A stretch of 64,000 nt of DNA from G965205525 sp965205525. Lineage in GTDB: Bacteria > Pseudomonadota > Gammaproteobacteria > JABABF01. The translations under genes were made by a program, and so were the position numbers. Positions 54,896 through 63,204 of the stretch are shown piece by piece (the first letter of the stretch is position 1; the number at the start of each line of letters is the position of its first letter). The notes below the pieces were generated by a model that was not told the origin of the DNA, searched no databases, and was given only the letters and a program-made list of their open reading frames with translations. The stretch lies in NCBI GenBank assembly GCA_965205525.1, contig OZ242171.1, positions 1,674,001 through 1,738,000 of the forward strand, given 5' to 3'.

Positions 54896-55341
54896 AACTG
54901 TGTCCAGCGGCTCGGCCGACTTCCCCGCCATTCTCCCAAGCTATCCCGAGCGGGGCAGGCTGTTCTCAAGAGATTACTCTCGCGAGGGAGAAATCGACGG
55001 CAGATCATGCTCTGGCTCCGCCAGACACGGCAAGCCGGGGCAGCCTGTTCCGCCGGTTCTCCGTCTCCGGAGTCGTGACCGCAACCTTCGCCATCACAGC
55101 CGCTGCCAACATGACGGACGCGGTTGCTGAACAGCGGGAAAATCCGCCACTGTCGCCGATGCCAGAGGTTCCGGCACCGCCCCCCCTGCCCGAGAGGATG
55201 CTGTCTCCCTTCCGACCCTTGACTCTGCCCCCGGATGAAACTAGGACTCCAGCTGGTTCGGTGCAGCGTGGCAAAGTGCGCTGGCTGCTATTCAAAGACC
55301 GTGCAGGTCGCCTGTACCGGACGGAAGTGGCAGAACAATGA
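54892..55341 (+). CDS. pilP: Short, divergent PilP-like protein
   Basis: A 149-residue protein in the pilP position. I see no lipobox at a sensible place; a hydrophobic segment (VSGVVTATFAITAAAN) is at about 58-73, preceded by Arg, so it may be anchored by a helix. A proline-rich linker (MPEVPAPPPLPERMLSPFRP) resembles the PilP stretch before its beta domain. Only one or two strands follow (GKVRWLLFKDRAGRLYRTEV), so most of the periplasmic beta-sandwich of normal PilP (~175) is absent. ATGA overlap with pilO and 4-base overlap with pilQ show coupled translation. Confidence 0.55.
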   Translation: MKLCPAARPTSPPFSQAIPSGAGCSQEITLAREKSTADHALAPPDTASRGSLFRRFSVSGVVTATFAITAAANMTDAVAEQRENPPLSPMPEVPAPPPLPERMLSPFRPLTLPPDETRTPAGSVQRGKVRWLLFKDRAGRLYRTEVAEQ

Positions 55342-56534
55342 GCGGCAGGGTTCTCTTCATTGCAACTCCCATCCTCTTGCTGCTTCTCGCCGGAAGGGCG
55401 GCGGGGGAAGAGTCCTGGCACTTTGATTTTCAGGATATCGGGGTGCGGCAAGTGCTGCATCTTCTGGCGGAGATGCGCGATCTCAATCTGGTAGCAGGTG
55501 AAGATGTGTCCGGTCGCATCACCCTGCGCTTACAGGATATGAGCTGGGAGCGCGCCTTGGAGGTGGTGCTTGAAAACCAAGGGCTTCGCCAGCGCCAGGA
55601 CGGCAGACTGCTGCTTGTGACCCGGGATGACAATCCAGTCAGAGGGGACGCCCCTGCCCCGCCGACAATGGACCACCTGCGCATTCGCTACGCCGAGGCG
55701 GCGGACATCGCCGCTCTGCTAGGCAACATAGAGGGTCGCGGTTCCGTCACGGCGGATCCGCGTACCAATGCTCTGCTGCTAGGCGGCAACAGGGCGCAGC
55801 GAGAGCACATGCGCTCGCTGATCAGAAAGCTGGATATCCCAGTGCGCCAAGTGCTGATAGAAGCACTTATCGTGCTGGCTCGCAGCGATTTCGCCGAGCA
55901 GCTGGGCCTAGAGTGGAGGGGCGAAGTCGGAGAGCTTGAAGACCTGCCGAATAGCCGCCTCAACACGACCTCAGATGGCTCCCTATCGGTGACCCTAGAC
56001 GTGGGCTTTGCCGGCAACCACGCTCTTTTGCATATGCAGCTGGCAGCCCTGGAGAGCAGCGGCATGGGAGAGGTGCTCTCCCGCCCACGTCTCATTGCCG
56101 GCAATCGGCAGACCGCCTCTATCAAGTCCGGCACGCAGATCCCCTTTCAGGAATCCGCGCCCAACGGCAGGACCACTGTGAAATTCAAAGATGCGGTACT
56201 GAAACTGGATGTCACGCCTGTGATCACCCCAGATGATAAGATTATCCTTGACTTGGTGATCAACCAAGATTCACCGGGTTCGGCCATAGAGGGTTCGGAT
56301 GGGCAGACACCGACCATCAATACCACAGAGCTGCGCACCCGTGTGCTGCTGGGAGAAGGCGAGACCGTAGCTCTAGGCGGCGTATTTCAAGATGAAGATG
56401 TGCGCTCCCAAGCAAAAACGCCTATCCTCAGCGATGTACCGTTGATGGGCAGATTCTTTCGGCGCAAAAGTGTAACCCGCGTGAAAACAGAAACTCTGAT
56501 CTTTATCACGCCCAGTATTTTGCCCGGGGAATAG
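55338..56534 (+). CDS. pilQ: Type IV pilus secretin PilQ, short form
   Basis: A 398-residue secretin; Pseudomonas PilQ is ~714. A signal peptide (about 1-23) is followed by an N0/STN domain (FDFQDIGVRQVLHLLAEM, 29-46), an N1 domain (IRYAEAADIAALLGNIEG, about 117-134; NALLLGGNRAQREHM) and the secretin core (LSRPRLIAGNRQTASIKSGT, ending PILSDVPLMGRFFRRK and TETLIFITPSIL). The peptidoglycan-binding AMIN domains that normally precede N0 are missing. It should form the outer-membrane pore. aroK follows. Confidence 0.9.
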   Translation: MSGRVLFIATPILLLLLAGRAAGEESWHFDFQDIGVRQVLHLLAEMRDLNLVAGEDVSGRITLRLQDMSWERALEVVLENQGLRQRQDGRLLLVTRDDNPVRGDAPAPPTMDHLRIRYAEAADIAALLGNIEGRGSVTADPRTNALLLGGNRAQREHMRSLIRKLDIPVRQVLIEALIVLARSDFAEQLGLEWRGEVGELEDLPNSRLNTTSDGSLSVTLDVGFAGNHALLHMQLAALESSGMGEVLSRPRLIAGNRQTASIKSGTQIPFQESAPNGRTTVKFKDAVLKLDVTPVITPDDKIILDLVINQDSPGSAIEGSDGQTPTINTTELRTRVLLGEGETVALGGVFQDEDVRSQAKTPILSDVPLMGRFFRRKSVTRVKTETLIFITPSILPGE

Positions 56535-56567
56535 CGTCCCGGGTTAGCGCACATTTCCCCGAACAGC

Positions 56568-57092
56568 ATGTTGACACCGCACAATCTTTTTCTCATCGGT
56601 CTCATGGGGGCAGGCAAAACCACCATTGGGAAACTCTTGGCCAAAGAGGTGGGCTGGACATTTTTAGACTGCGATGCAGAGATGGAGCAGCGCACCGGAT
56701 ACCGTATTTCGGATCTCTTTACCAAAGAGGGCGAGGCAAGTTTCCGCCGCCGCGAGAAAAGTCTGCTAGCAGAGCTGGCTGCCGGCGAGGAGAACATCCT
56801 GGCCACCGGCGGCGGCGCCGTGCTGGACCCGGCAAACCGGGTGCTGATGCGAAGACGAGGACGAATCGCTTATCTGCATGCGCCGGTGCCTGAACTCGCC
56901 CGGCGCGTAGGCAGCGGAGAAGGACGCCCGCTCCTGCAGGGAGAGTCATCCGAGAAGGTCCTGGCGCAGCTTGCAATGAAGCGAGACCCTCTGTACCGGT
57001 CGCTGGCCGAGCGAAGCATTGACACCGATGCCAGCACACCCGCCGCCGCCGCAGCGGCTCTTGCCGCATGGCTCAGAGGAGAAAATGGATAA
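56568..57092 (+). CDS. aroK: Shikimate kinase
   Basis: A 174-residue P-loop kinase of the aromatic pathway. Walker A is GLMGAGKTTIG (11-21), the shikimate-binding DCDAEMEQRTG and FRRREK follow, and the GGGAVL loop is present. Its position between pilQ and aroB is conserved in gammaproteobacteria. Confidence 0.95.
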   Translation: MLTPHNLFLIGLMGAGKTTIGKLLAKEVGWTFLDCDAEMEQRTGYRISDLFTKEGEASFRRREKSLLAELAAGEENILATGGGAVLDPANRVLMRRRGRIAYLHAPVPELARRVGSGEGRPLLQGESSEKVLAQLAMKRDPLYRSLAERSIDTDASTPAAAAAALAAWLRGENG

Positions 57093-57149
57093 TATAAAAT
57101 ACGCAGGTACCTGCATATGACAGAAAAAAAAGATCACGAGGAGCCGCCA

Positions 57150-58220
57150 ATGGAGACTGTACATGTCTCCCTCGGCGAGCGCAGCTATCCCATCTATATC
57201 GGCCGAGACCTGCTCGGGCGGGGCGAGCTGCTCGGCAGACATATTCGGGGCGGGCGGGCACTGGTGGTATGCGGCCAAAAGGTCCCTTCCCAGTACTTGG
57301 ACATCCTGCTGGCAGGGCTTGGTGCCGTTGATGCGGAGACGATGGTGCTAGAGGACGGTGAACCGCACAAGAACCTAGACGGCGTGTACCCCATTTACGA
57401 CCAGCTCCTCGCAGGTGGGCACGGACGCGACACCGCCGTCATCGCCCTGGGGGGCGGGGTTACCGGGGACATGGCTGGCTTTGCTGCCGCCACCTACCAG
57501 CGGGGCGTGGACTTCATCCAAGTACCCACCACGCTCTTGGCGCAAGTGGATGCATCTGTAGGCGGGAAGACGGGTGTCAATCATCCCCGCGGCAAGAATA
57601 TGATCGGTGCCTTCCACCAGCCCCGCTGTGTCGTCATTGACACCGGTACGCTGGCCACTCTGCCAGATGCCCACTGCCGGGCTGGCATCGCAGAAGTGAT
57701 TAAGTACGGTCTGATTCGGGATGCCGAATTCTTTGCATGGCTGGAGCAGCACATGCCGGCCCTGCTGGAGAAGGAGGAGCAGACCGTGGCAGAGGCCGTG
57801 CGCCGCTCCTGTGAAAACAAAGCGGCAGTGGTGGCTGCAGACGAAGAGGAGAGCAACATTCGCGCCCTGCTCAACCTGGGGCACACCTTCGCCCACGCCA
57901 TTGAAACCGCGCAGGGATACAGCGGCCTTCTGCACGGTGAAGCAGTAGCGGTGGGGACAATGATGGCGGCTCGCCTTTCGGTACAGATGGGGCTGCTTTC
58001 CGCCGACGTGGCAAAACGTATCGGGGCACTCCTGCAAGCGGTTGGATTGCAAGTGAGCCGACCCGAAGATGTGAGCATCGGCGCGATTCTGGAAAACATT
58101 AAAAACGACAAAAAAGCCAAGGAGGGGAAACTGCGCCTAGTGCTGCTGCGAGCCATTGGCCATGCCGAGCTCATGGACAGCCCGGGAGAAGCTGCTCTCA
58201 AGGCGGCATTGGAAGAATAG
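57150..58220 (+). CDS. aroB: 3-dehydroquinate synthase
   Basis: A 356-residue enzyme of the second shikimate step, NAD- and metal-dependent. Signature blocks are GGGVTGDMAGFAAATYQRGV, QVPTTLLAQVDASVGGKTGV and the metal-binding LNLGHTFAHAIE and GLLHGEAVAVG. ATG at 57150 is chosen since GAGGAGCC precedes it; the frame opens earlier at 57117. It is downstream of aroK. Confidence 0.95.
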   Translation: METVHVSLGERSYPIYIGRDLLGRGELLGRHIRGGRALVVCGQKVPSQYLDILLAGLGAVDAETMVLEDGEPHKNLDGVYPIYDQLLAGGHGRDTAVIALGGGVTGDMAGFAAATYQRGVDFIQVPTTLLAQVDASVGGKTGVNHPRGKNMIGAFHQPRCVVIDTGTLATLPDAHCRAGIAEVIKYGLIRDAEFFAWLEQHMPALLEKEEQTVAEAVRRSCENKAAVVAADEEESNIRALLNLGHTFAHAIETAQGYSGLLHGEAVAVGTMMAARLSVQMGLLSADVAKRIGALLQAVGLQVSRPEDVSIGAILENIKNDKKAKEGKLRLVLLRAIGHAELMDSPGEAALKAALEE

Positions 58221-58235
58221 ATTCTGGCACTTTTT

Positions 58236-59009
58236 GTGAACGCGCACAGGAGCCGCATCGCCGTATTCGCCGAACACGAGGCAGCCCGAGAACAGGCAGC
58301 TGTGCTGGCCCAGCGCATGTCACTACCACTGGCAGAAAACGAAAATACTGAAAATATTGACTACCTGCTGCGGGTTGGCACTCGCGGCCTGTCTCTGGAT
58401 GCAACGGGCACGGGCCAGAAGCCCGTGCGAGTGGATTTCACTGGCGGCCGGCTGGGATGGCGCCTGCGCTTCGGCGGCGCCGAGCGGCTGCTGGCCGGTG
58501 CAGCCGGACTGCGACGGGGCTATCGGCCAGCAGTGCTGGACACCACCGCTGGTCTCGGCACGGATGCCTTCGTGCTGGCCGCCCTCGGCTGCTCCGTGAC
58601 ACTGCTGGAGCGCCAGCCGATTATCGCCACCCTGCTGGCCGATGGCCTGGAGCGGGCCCGAGCAGGTGGCGGCCAGGCTGCAGAGGCTGCTTCACGCATG
58701 TCGCTCACCATATGCGATGCCCGAGAACACTTAGCGGCCCAAGCGACGACTCCCCCCGAGGTGATCTGCCTGGATCCCATGTTCCCACCCCGGCGAAAAA
58801 CCGCTCTCGGCAAAAAAGAAATGCGCTTTCTGAACGACTTGGCTGGCTCGGACTCCGATGCCGATACGCTGCTGGCGGCTGCCCTGGAGCGGGCGAGCCG
58901 GCGGGTGATTGTCAAGCGCCCCCGGCATGCTCTGCCCTTGGGAAAGCGAGCCCCCGACTACCGGCTGGAGGGGCGGGCTGTGCGCTTTGACGTGCATATC
59001 GTGGCCTGA
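58236..59009 (+). CDS. rsmJ: 16S rRNA (guanine-1516-N2) methyltransferase
   Basis: A 257-residue RsmJ-type (formerly DUF548) methyltransferase. The SAM loop is LDTTAGLGTDAFVLAALG, the catalytic strand is CLDPMFP, followed by KKEMRFLNDLAG, and the C-terminal part has RVIVKRPRHALPL. The start is GTG at 58236, 15 bases after aroB. It modifies small-subunit rRNA. Confidence 0.88.
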   Translation: MNAHRSRIAVFAEHEAAREQAAVLAQRMSLPLAENENTENIDYLLRVGTRGLSLDATGTGQKPVRVDFTGGRLGWRLRFGGAERLLAGAAGLRRGYRPAVLDTTAGLGTDAFVLAALGCSVTLLERQPIIATLLADGLERARAGGGQAAEAASRMSLTICDAREHLAAQATTPPEVICLDPMFPPRRKTALGKKEMRFLNDLAGSDSDADTLLAAALERASRRVIVKRPRHALPLGKRAPDYRLEGRAVRFDVHIVA

Positions 59010-59108
59010 TGTACCCGACGAGCAGGAAATGTGGGATGCACAGCGCCTCCTCCATCGCCCGGCGGTTTGACATCAGGTGCTCCCGCCATCACAATTTGAC
59101 CTTTCCCG

Positions 59109-59185
59109 GGCTACGTAGCTCAGTTGGTTAGAGCACGGCATTCATAATGCCGGGGTCGGTGGTTCAAGCCCACCCGTAGCCACCA
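59109..59185 (+). tRNA. tRNA-Met (anticodon CAT, elongator)
   Basis: A 77-base cloverleaf with acceptor arms GGCTACG/CGTAGCC, D arm AGCTCAGTTGGTTAGAGC and anticodon arm CGGCA-TTCATAA-TGCCG. Discriminator A and CCA are encoded. The 5' half matches E. coli elongator tRNA-Met closely, so the Ile2 (CAT) alternative is less likely. Confidence 0.93.
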
Positions 59186-59237
59186 TGTCCCGATTCATTG
59201 AAAATCTTTAAACAGAAAAGAGCACAAAAGAATATTT

Positions 59238-60239
59238 ATGAAACGCTATGACGTGTATGGCATGGGTGCCGCACTAGTGGACACAGAGATCAAGGTTGAT
59301 GATGTTTTTCTAGAAAAATTGGACATTGCCAAAGGGGTGATGACTCTGGTGGATGAAGCGCGTCAAGAAGAAATCCTGCGAAAACTCAATTCGGAACATT
59401 GTGAGATCCAGCGCGCCTGCGGCGGCTCCGCTGCCAATACGGTAATCGCTCATCAATTGTTCGGCGGCACATCCTTTCTCTCCTGCCGAACCGCCGATGA
59501 TAGGGACGGGCATTTCTACAGGAATGACCTGCGCCGTTCTGGAGTGCAGTACAGCGGGTTGCAAGAGTCCGGCGGCACCACAGGCAAATGCCTAGTTATG
59601 ATCACTCCGGATGCCGAGCGCACCATGAACACCTATCTCGGTGCCAGCGAAAAAATTTCAACTGAAGATCTGGCCCCAGAAGCGCTGGCAGCCTCCCGCT
59701 ACCTCTATATGGAAGGCTATCTAGTTACCTCCGCCAACGGACGAGCCGCGGCCATTCGGGCCCGGCAGATTGCCGAGCAGCACGATGTAATGACCGCTCT
59801 CAGTTTTTCTGACCCAGCTGTCGTGGCGGGTTTTGCCGACGGCTTGCAAGAAATTCTTGGAAACGGTGTAGATTTCCTCTTCTGCAACGAAGAGGAAGCC
59901 CGGAAGTGGGCAGGCACTGACAGCTTGGAAAATGTAGCAGAGGCTCTCTGCAAAGTCGCCCGCTGCTCGGTAGTCACCAGAGGTGATCAGGGCGCACGCA
60001 TCCTGAACGGAGACGGCTGGACAGACATCCCCCCCTGCAGAGTGCAGGCGATAGACACCAACGGCGCTGGCGATTTATTCGCCGGCGCATTCCTATACGG
60101 CTTAGCACAGGGGTACACTCTGACGGAGGCTGGCTGCCTGGCCAGTCATGCTTCGGCGAAAATCGTATGCCACTACGGGCCGCGACTGCCCCGCGAGCAA
60201 TACCCAGCGATCCTGCAGCAGTTTAAGAGCGACCGATGA
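59238..60239 (+). CDS. PfkB-family carbohydrate/nucleoside kinase
   Basis: A 333-residue ribokinase-fold kinase. N-terminal GGSAANTVIAHQLFGG binds substrate, and the C-terminal signature DTNGAGDLFAGAFLYGL holds the catalytic Asp and anion hole. It resembles the adenosine-kinase-like subgroup common in proteobacteria; the substrate is not certain. Its stop overlaps the helicase start (ATGA). Confidence 0.88.
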   Translation: MKRYDVYGMGAALVDTEIKVDDVFLEKLDIAKGVMTLVDEARQEEILRKLNSEHCEIQRACGGSAANTVIAHQLFGGTSFLSCRTADDRDGHFYRNDLRRSGVQYSGLQESGGTTGKCLVMITPDAERTMNTYLGASEKISTEDLAPEALAASRYLYMEGYLVTSANGRAAAIRARQIAEQHDVMTALSFSDPAVVAGFADGLQEILGNGVDFLFCNEEEARKWAGTDSLENVAEALCKVARCSVVTRGDQGARILNGDGWTDIPPCRVQAIDTNGAGDLFAGAFLYGLAQGYTLTEAGCLASHASAKIVCHYGPRLPREQYPAILQQFKSDR

Positions 60240-61414
60240 ATAACAACCCAGAAAAGCAAATTACCCGCTTTGAAGATTTTGCCCTGCCGGAGCCATTGCT
60301 GCGGGCTATTGACGATCTGGGCTTTACTGCCTGCACGCCCATCCAGGCAGAGGTGCTGCCGCATACGCTGGAGCGGAAAGATGCCATCGGCCGTGCCCAG
60401 ACCGGCACTGGCAAGACAGCCGCCTTTTTAGTCACCATCATCGCCGGTATTCTAGCCCGCCGGGCAACAGGCAGGCGCGGCACCGGTAAGCCCCGGGCCG
60501 TTGCCATTGCGCCAGTGCGAGAGCTGGCCCAGCAGATCGCCCGAGATGCTGATGACCTGGGGCGATATACCGATATGCGCACCCTGACACTGATTGGCGG
60601 CGAGCCTTACGAGAATCAGTTCCAAGACATGCAGGAGCGGCCGGTGGATCTGCTGGTGGCCACGCCCGGACGTCTGTTGGATTTCCACCGACGCCGCCAT
60701 GTGGACTTCCAGCAAGTGGAATTCCTAGTCATTGATGAAGCAGACCGAATGCTGGACATGGGGTTCATTCGGGATGTGAGCACGGTTATCGGCGCAATGC
60801 CGCCAAAAGAAAAACGCCAGACAATGCTGTTCAGTGCCACCATTGATGCGCGAGTACAACGCCTGGCCAATGCTTGGCTAGAGAAGCCAATAACCGTAGA
60901 GGTGGAGCCAGAACAGGTGGCTGCCAGAGATGTAAAGCAGGTAGTCTACCTAGTGAGCAGGGAACAGAAATACCGAGTACTGCACAACATCCTGCGGGAG
61001 CCGGAGGCGGTCAGTGTGCTCATCTTCGCCAATCGGCGAGACACTGTCCAGCAGCTGTATAACAGGCTCAGAAAGGAAGACATCAATTGCGGGCTGCTCT
61101 CCGGGGCCGTGACCCAAGAGCGGCGAGAGCGCACCTTGGAGCGCTTTCGCAACGGCAAGATTCAATCTGTGGTCGCAACAGATGTGGCGGGGCGCGGTCT
61201 GCACATTGACGGTATCAGCCACGTGGTGAACTACGATCTGCCGGAATACCCAGAGGACTACGTGCATCGCATTGGCCGTACCGGCCGAGCGGGACAGCAG
61301 GGCCATTCCATCAGCATGGCCTGTGAAGACGGGGCTTTCTTCCTGCCAGCCATAGAAAAACTGCTGGGTGAAAAACTCAGCTGCATCGTGCCCGCGGAAG
61401 AAATGCTGATTTAG
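60236..61414 (+). CDS. DEAD-box RNA helicase
   Basis: A 392-residue helicase core. The Q motif region is FEDFALPEPLLRAIDDLGF, motif I AQTGTGKT, motif II DEAD, motif III SAT and motif VI HRIGRTGRAG. There is almost no C-terminal extension, so it is close to RhlB in size (~420). It should unwind short RNA duplexes. It overlaps the PfkB gene by 4 bases. Confidence 0.93.
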   Translation: MNNNPEKQITRFEDFALPEPLLRAIDDLGFTACTPIQAEVLPHTLERKDAIGRAQTGTGKTAAFLVTIIAGILARRATGRRGTGKPRAVAIAPVRELAQQIARDADDLGRYTDMRTLTLIGGEPYENQFQDMQERPVDLLVATPGRLLDFHRRRHVDFQQVEFLVIDEADRMLDMGFIRDVSTVIGAMPPKEKRQTMLFSATIDARVQRLANAWLEKPITVEVEPEQVAARDVKQVVYLVSREQKYRVLHNILREPEAVSVLIFANRRDTVQQLYNRLRKEDINCGLLSGAVTQERRERTLERFRNGKIQSVVATDVAGRGLHIDGISHVVNYDLPEYPEDYVHRIGRTGRAGQQGHSISMACEDGAFFLPAIEKLLGEKLSCIVPAEEMLI

Positions 61415-61441
61415 GAGCCCCGCCGGACAGCCGCCTCCTCT

Positions 61442-61738
61442 TTATTTTTCGGCAGCCCTGCGCAAAATATCTGCATATTCCCCTGAATTGCGGTGGGTTG
61501 CGACAATCTCCAGCACCGTGCGACCCTCGGGCCCAAGGGCATTCAAGTTTCTGCCCGCTGCCGAGAAAAATCTGACAAGCTTTCGGAAATCATCTGCACG
61601 CATGCTCTGATAAGAGCGCAGCAGTATATGAAAATCCGCGTCTTGCCCTTCCGGCGGCTGCAGGTGCAGAAACTCCTGCACCCGCTCTTCGGTCCAGACT
61701 TCATCAATAACTTTGGCCTTGTCTTTCCTGAGCATCAT
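61442..61738 (-). CDS. PA4642-like small protein
   Basis: A 98-residue protein. It begins MMLRKDKAKVIDE and contains VQEFLHLQPPEG, HILLRSYQSMRADDF and LNALGPEGRTVLEIVATHR, a pattern I recognise from the PA4642 family of unknown function in pseudomonads. ATG at 61738 is preceded by AGGAGG, which decides the start; the much longer upstream frame is antisense-like and overlaps gatB. It is 8 bases after gatB and likely co-transcribed. Confidence 0.8.
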   Translation of the reverse strand: MMLRKDKAKVIDEVWTEERVQEFLHLQPPEGQDADFHILLRSYQSMRADDFRKLVRFFSAAGRNLNALGPEGRTVLEIVATHRNSGEYADILRRAAEK

Positions 61739-61746
61739 CCTGCGTT

Positions 61747-63204
61747 TCAGCCTCCTAGCTTGTTGACGAGTACGGTATTTACTTGGGAAGGATCGGCTCT
61801 GCCCTCCGAGCGCTGCATCACCTGACCGACAAAGAAACCGAGCATACGCTTTTGCTTCTCGGGCGGAGCTGCCCGGTATTTTGCCGTCTGCTCGGGATGG
61901 GCATCCACCACTTCCTGCACCAGGGTTTCTATGGCCCCGCTGTCGGTCACCTGCTTGAGATCGCGAGTGGCGATAACGGTATCGGCCTCTCCTTCTCCCA
62001 TCCACATGGCGCCAAATACCGTCTTGGCGATCTTGCCGGAGATGGTACCGTCGGCAATACGCCGGAGCAAACCCGCCAGCTGTGCGGCGGAGACCGGGCT
62101 ATCACCGATAGATAAATCATCCTGGTGCAGGCGGGCAGACAGTTCCACCATGATCCAGTTGGCAGCTCGCTTGGCATCCCCCGATGCCGTCGCCGCCTCT
62201 TCAAAATAATCCGCCAGCGCACGGTCAGCGGCAAGAAAGGCCGCCGTCTTTTTATCCAGCTGGTATTCCTGCGTCAGACGCTCCCGCTTGGCGGCGGGCA
62301 GCTCCGGCAGCTCGGTGCGGATATGCTCTATTTCTTCGTCGGTCAGCACCAAGGGAAGCAGGTCCGGATCTGGGAAGTAGCGATAGTCGCTTTCCATCTC
62401 TTTGCTGCGCATGGGCCGGGTTTCATTCCGATCTGCATCATACAGGCGCGTCTCCAGCACAATGTGACCGCCAGCCTCAAGAATTTTCTGCTGGCGATCA
62501 ATCTCCCCTACGATAGCCTTTTCTACGAAGCGAAAGGAATTAATATTCTTGATTTCAGTGCGCTCACCGAGAGCCTCTGCACCAGAGGGGCGCAGGGAAA
62601 CATTGACATCGCAGCGCAGAGAGCCCTCTGCCATGTTGCCATCACAGATTCCGAGATGACATACCAGCGAATGCAGAAAGCGCAAACAGGCAACAGCCTG
62701 TCCAGCACTATGCATCTCTGGCTCCGAGACGATTTCCAAGAGCGGCATGCCTGCCCGGTTGAGATCAATTGCCGTCTGGCCCGGGAACTGCTCGTGCAGG
62801 GATTTGCCTGCATCTTCTTCCAAGTGGGCGCGGGTCAGGCACACCTCGCAGATGTCGCCATCGGGCAGCGGCACGACAAGATGTCCGCCCTCCACGATGG
62901 GCGCCTCGTACTGACTGATCTGGTAACCGCGGGGCAGGTCAGGATAAAAATAATTCTTGCGCGCAAAGATTGAACGGCGAGCTACCCGCCCTTCCACCGC
63001 CAAGCCGAACAGCACCGCCATGCGAACAGCGGCAGCATTAGGCACTGGCAGCGTGCCGGGCAACGCGATATCCACCATGCCTGCCTGTGCATTGGGAGGT
63101 GCGCCGAAGATGGTCGGCGAAACGGAGAACAGCTTGGTCTGGGTTGCCAGCTGCACATGCACTTCAATGCCGATAACCGGCTCCCACTCCCACGCCATTG
63201 TCAT
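61747..63204 (-). CDS. gatB: Asp-tRNA(Asn)/Glu-tRNA(Gln) amidotransferase subunit B
   Basis: A 485-residue GatB that phosphorylates and presents misacylated tRNA for transamidation. It begins WEWEPVIGIEVHVQLATQTK and includes YFYPDLPRGYQISQYEAPI, DLNRAGMPLLEIVSEPEM and ESDYRYFPDPDLLPL. The C-terminal YqeY-like tail domain is present. ATG at 63204 overlaps the gatA stop (ATGA). Confidence 0.96.
   Translation of the reverse strand: MTMAWEWEPVIGIEVHVQLATQTKLFSVSPTIFGAPPNAQAGMVDIALPGTLPVPNAAAVRMAVLFGLAVEGRVARRSIFARKNYFYPDLPRGYQISQYEAPIVEGGHLVVPLPDGDICEVCLTRAHLEEDAGKSLHEQFPGQTAIDLNRAGMPLLEIVSEPEMHSAGQAVACLRFLHSLVCHLGICDGNMAEGSLRCDVNVSLRPSGAEALGERTEIKNINSFRFVEKAIVGEIDRQQKILEAGGHIVLETRLYDADRNETRPMRSKEMESDYRYFPDPDLLPLVLTDEEIEHIRTELPELPAAKRERLTQEYQLDKKTAAFLAADRALADYFEEAATASGDAKRAANWIMVELSARLHQDDLSIGDSPVSAAQLAGLLRRIADGTISGKIAKTVFGAMWMGEGEADTVIATRDLKQVTDSGAIETLVQEVVDAHPEQTAKYRAAPPEKQKRMLGFFVGQVMQRSEGRADPSQVNTVLVNKLGG

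Noticed and set aside
61739..62005. Upstream extension of the PA4642-like frame
   Set aside because: It overlaps gatB in another frame, is Arg-rich nonsense, and AGGAGG fixes the start at 61738.
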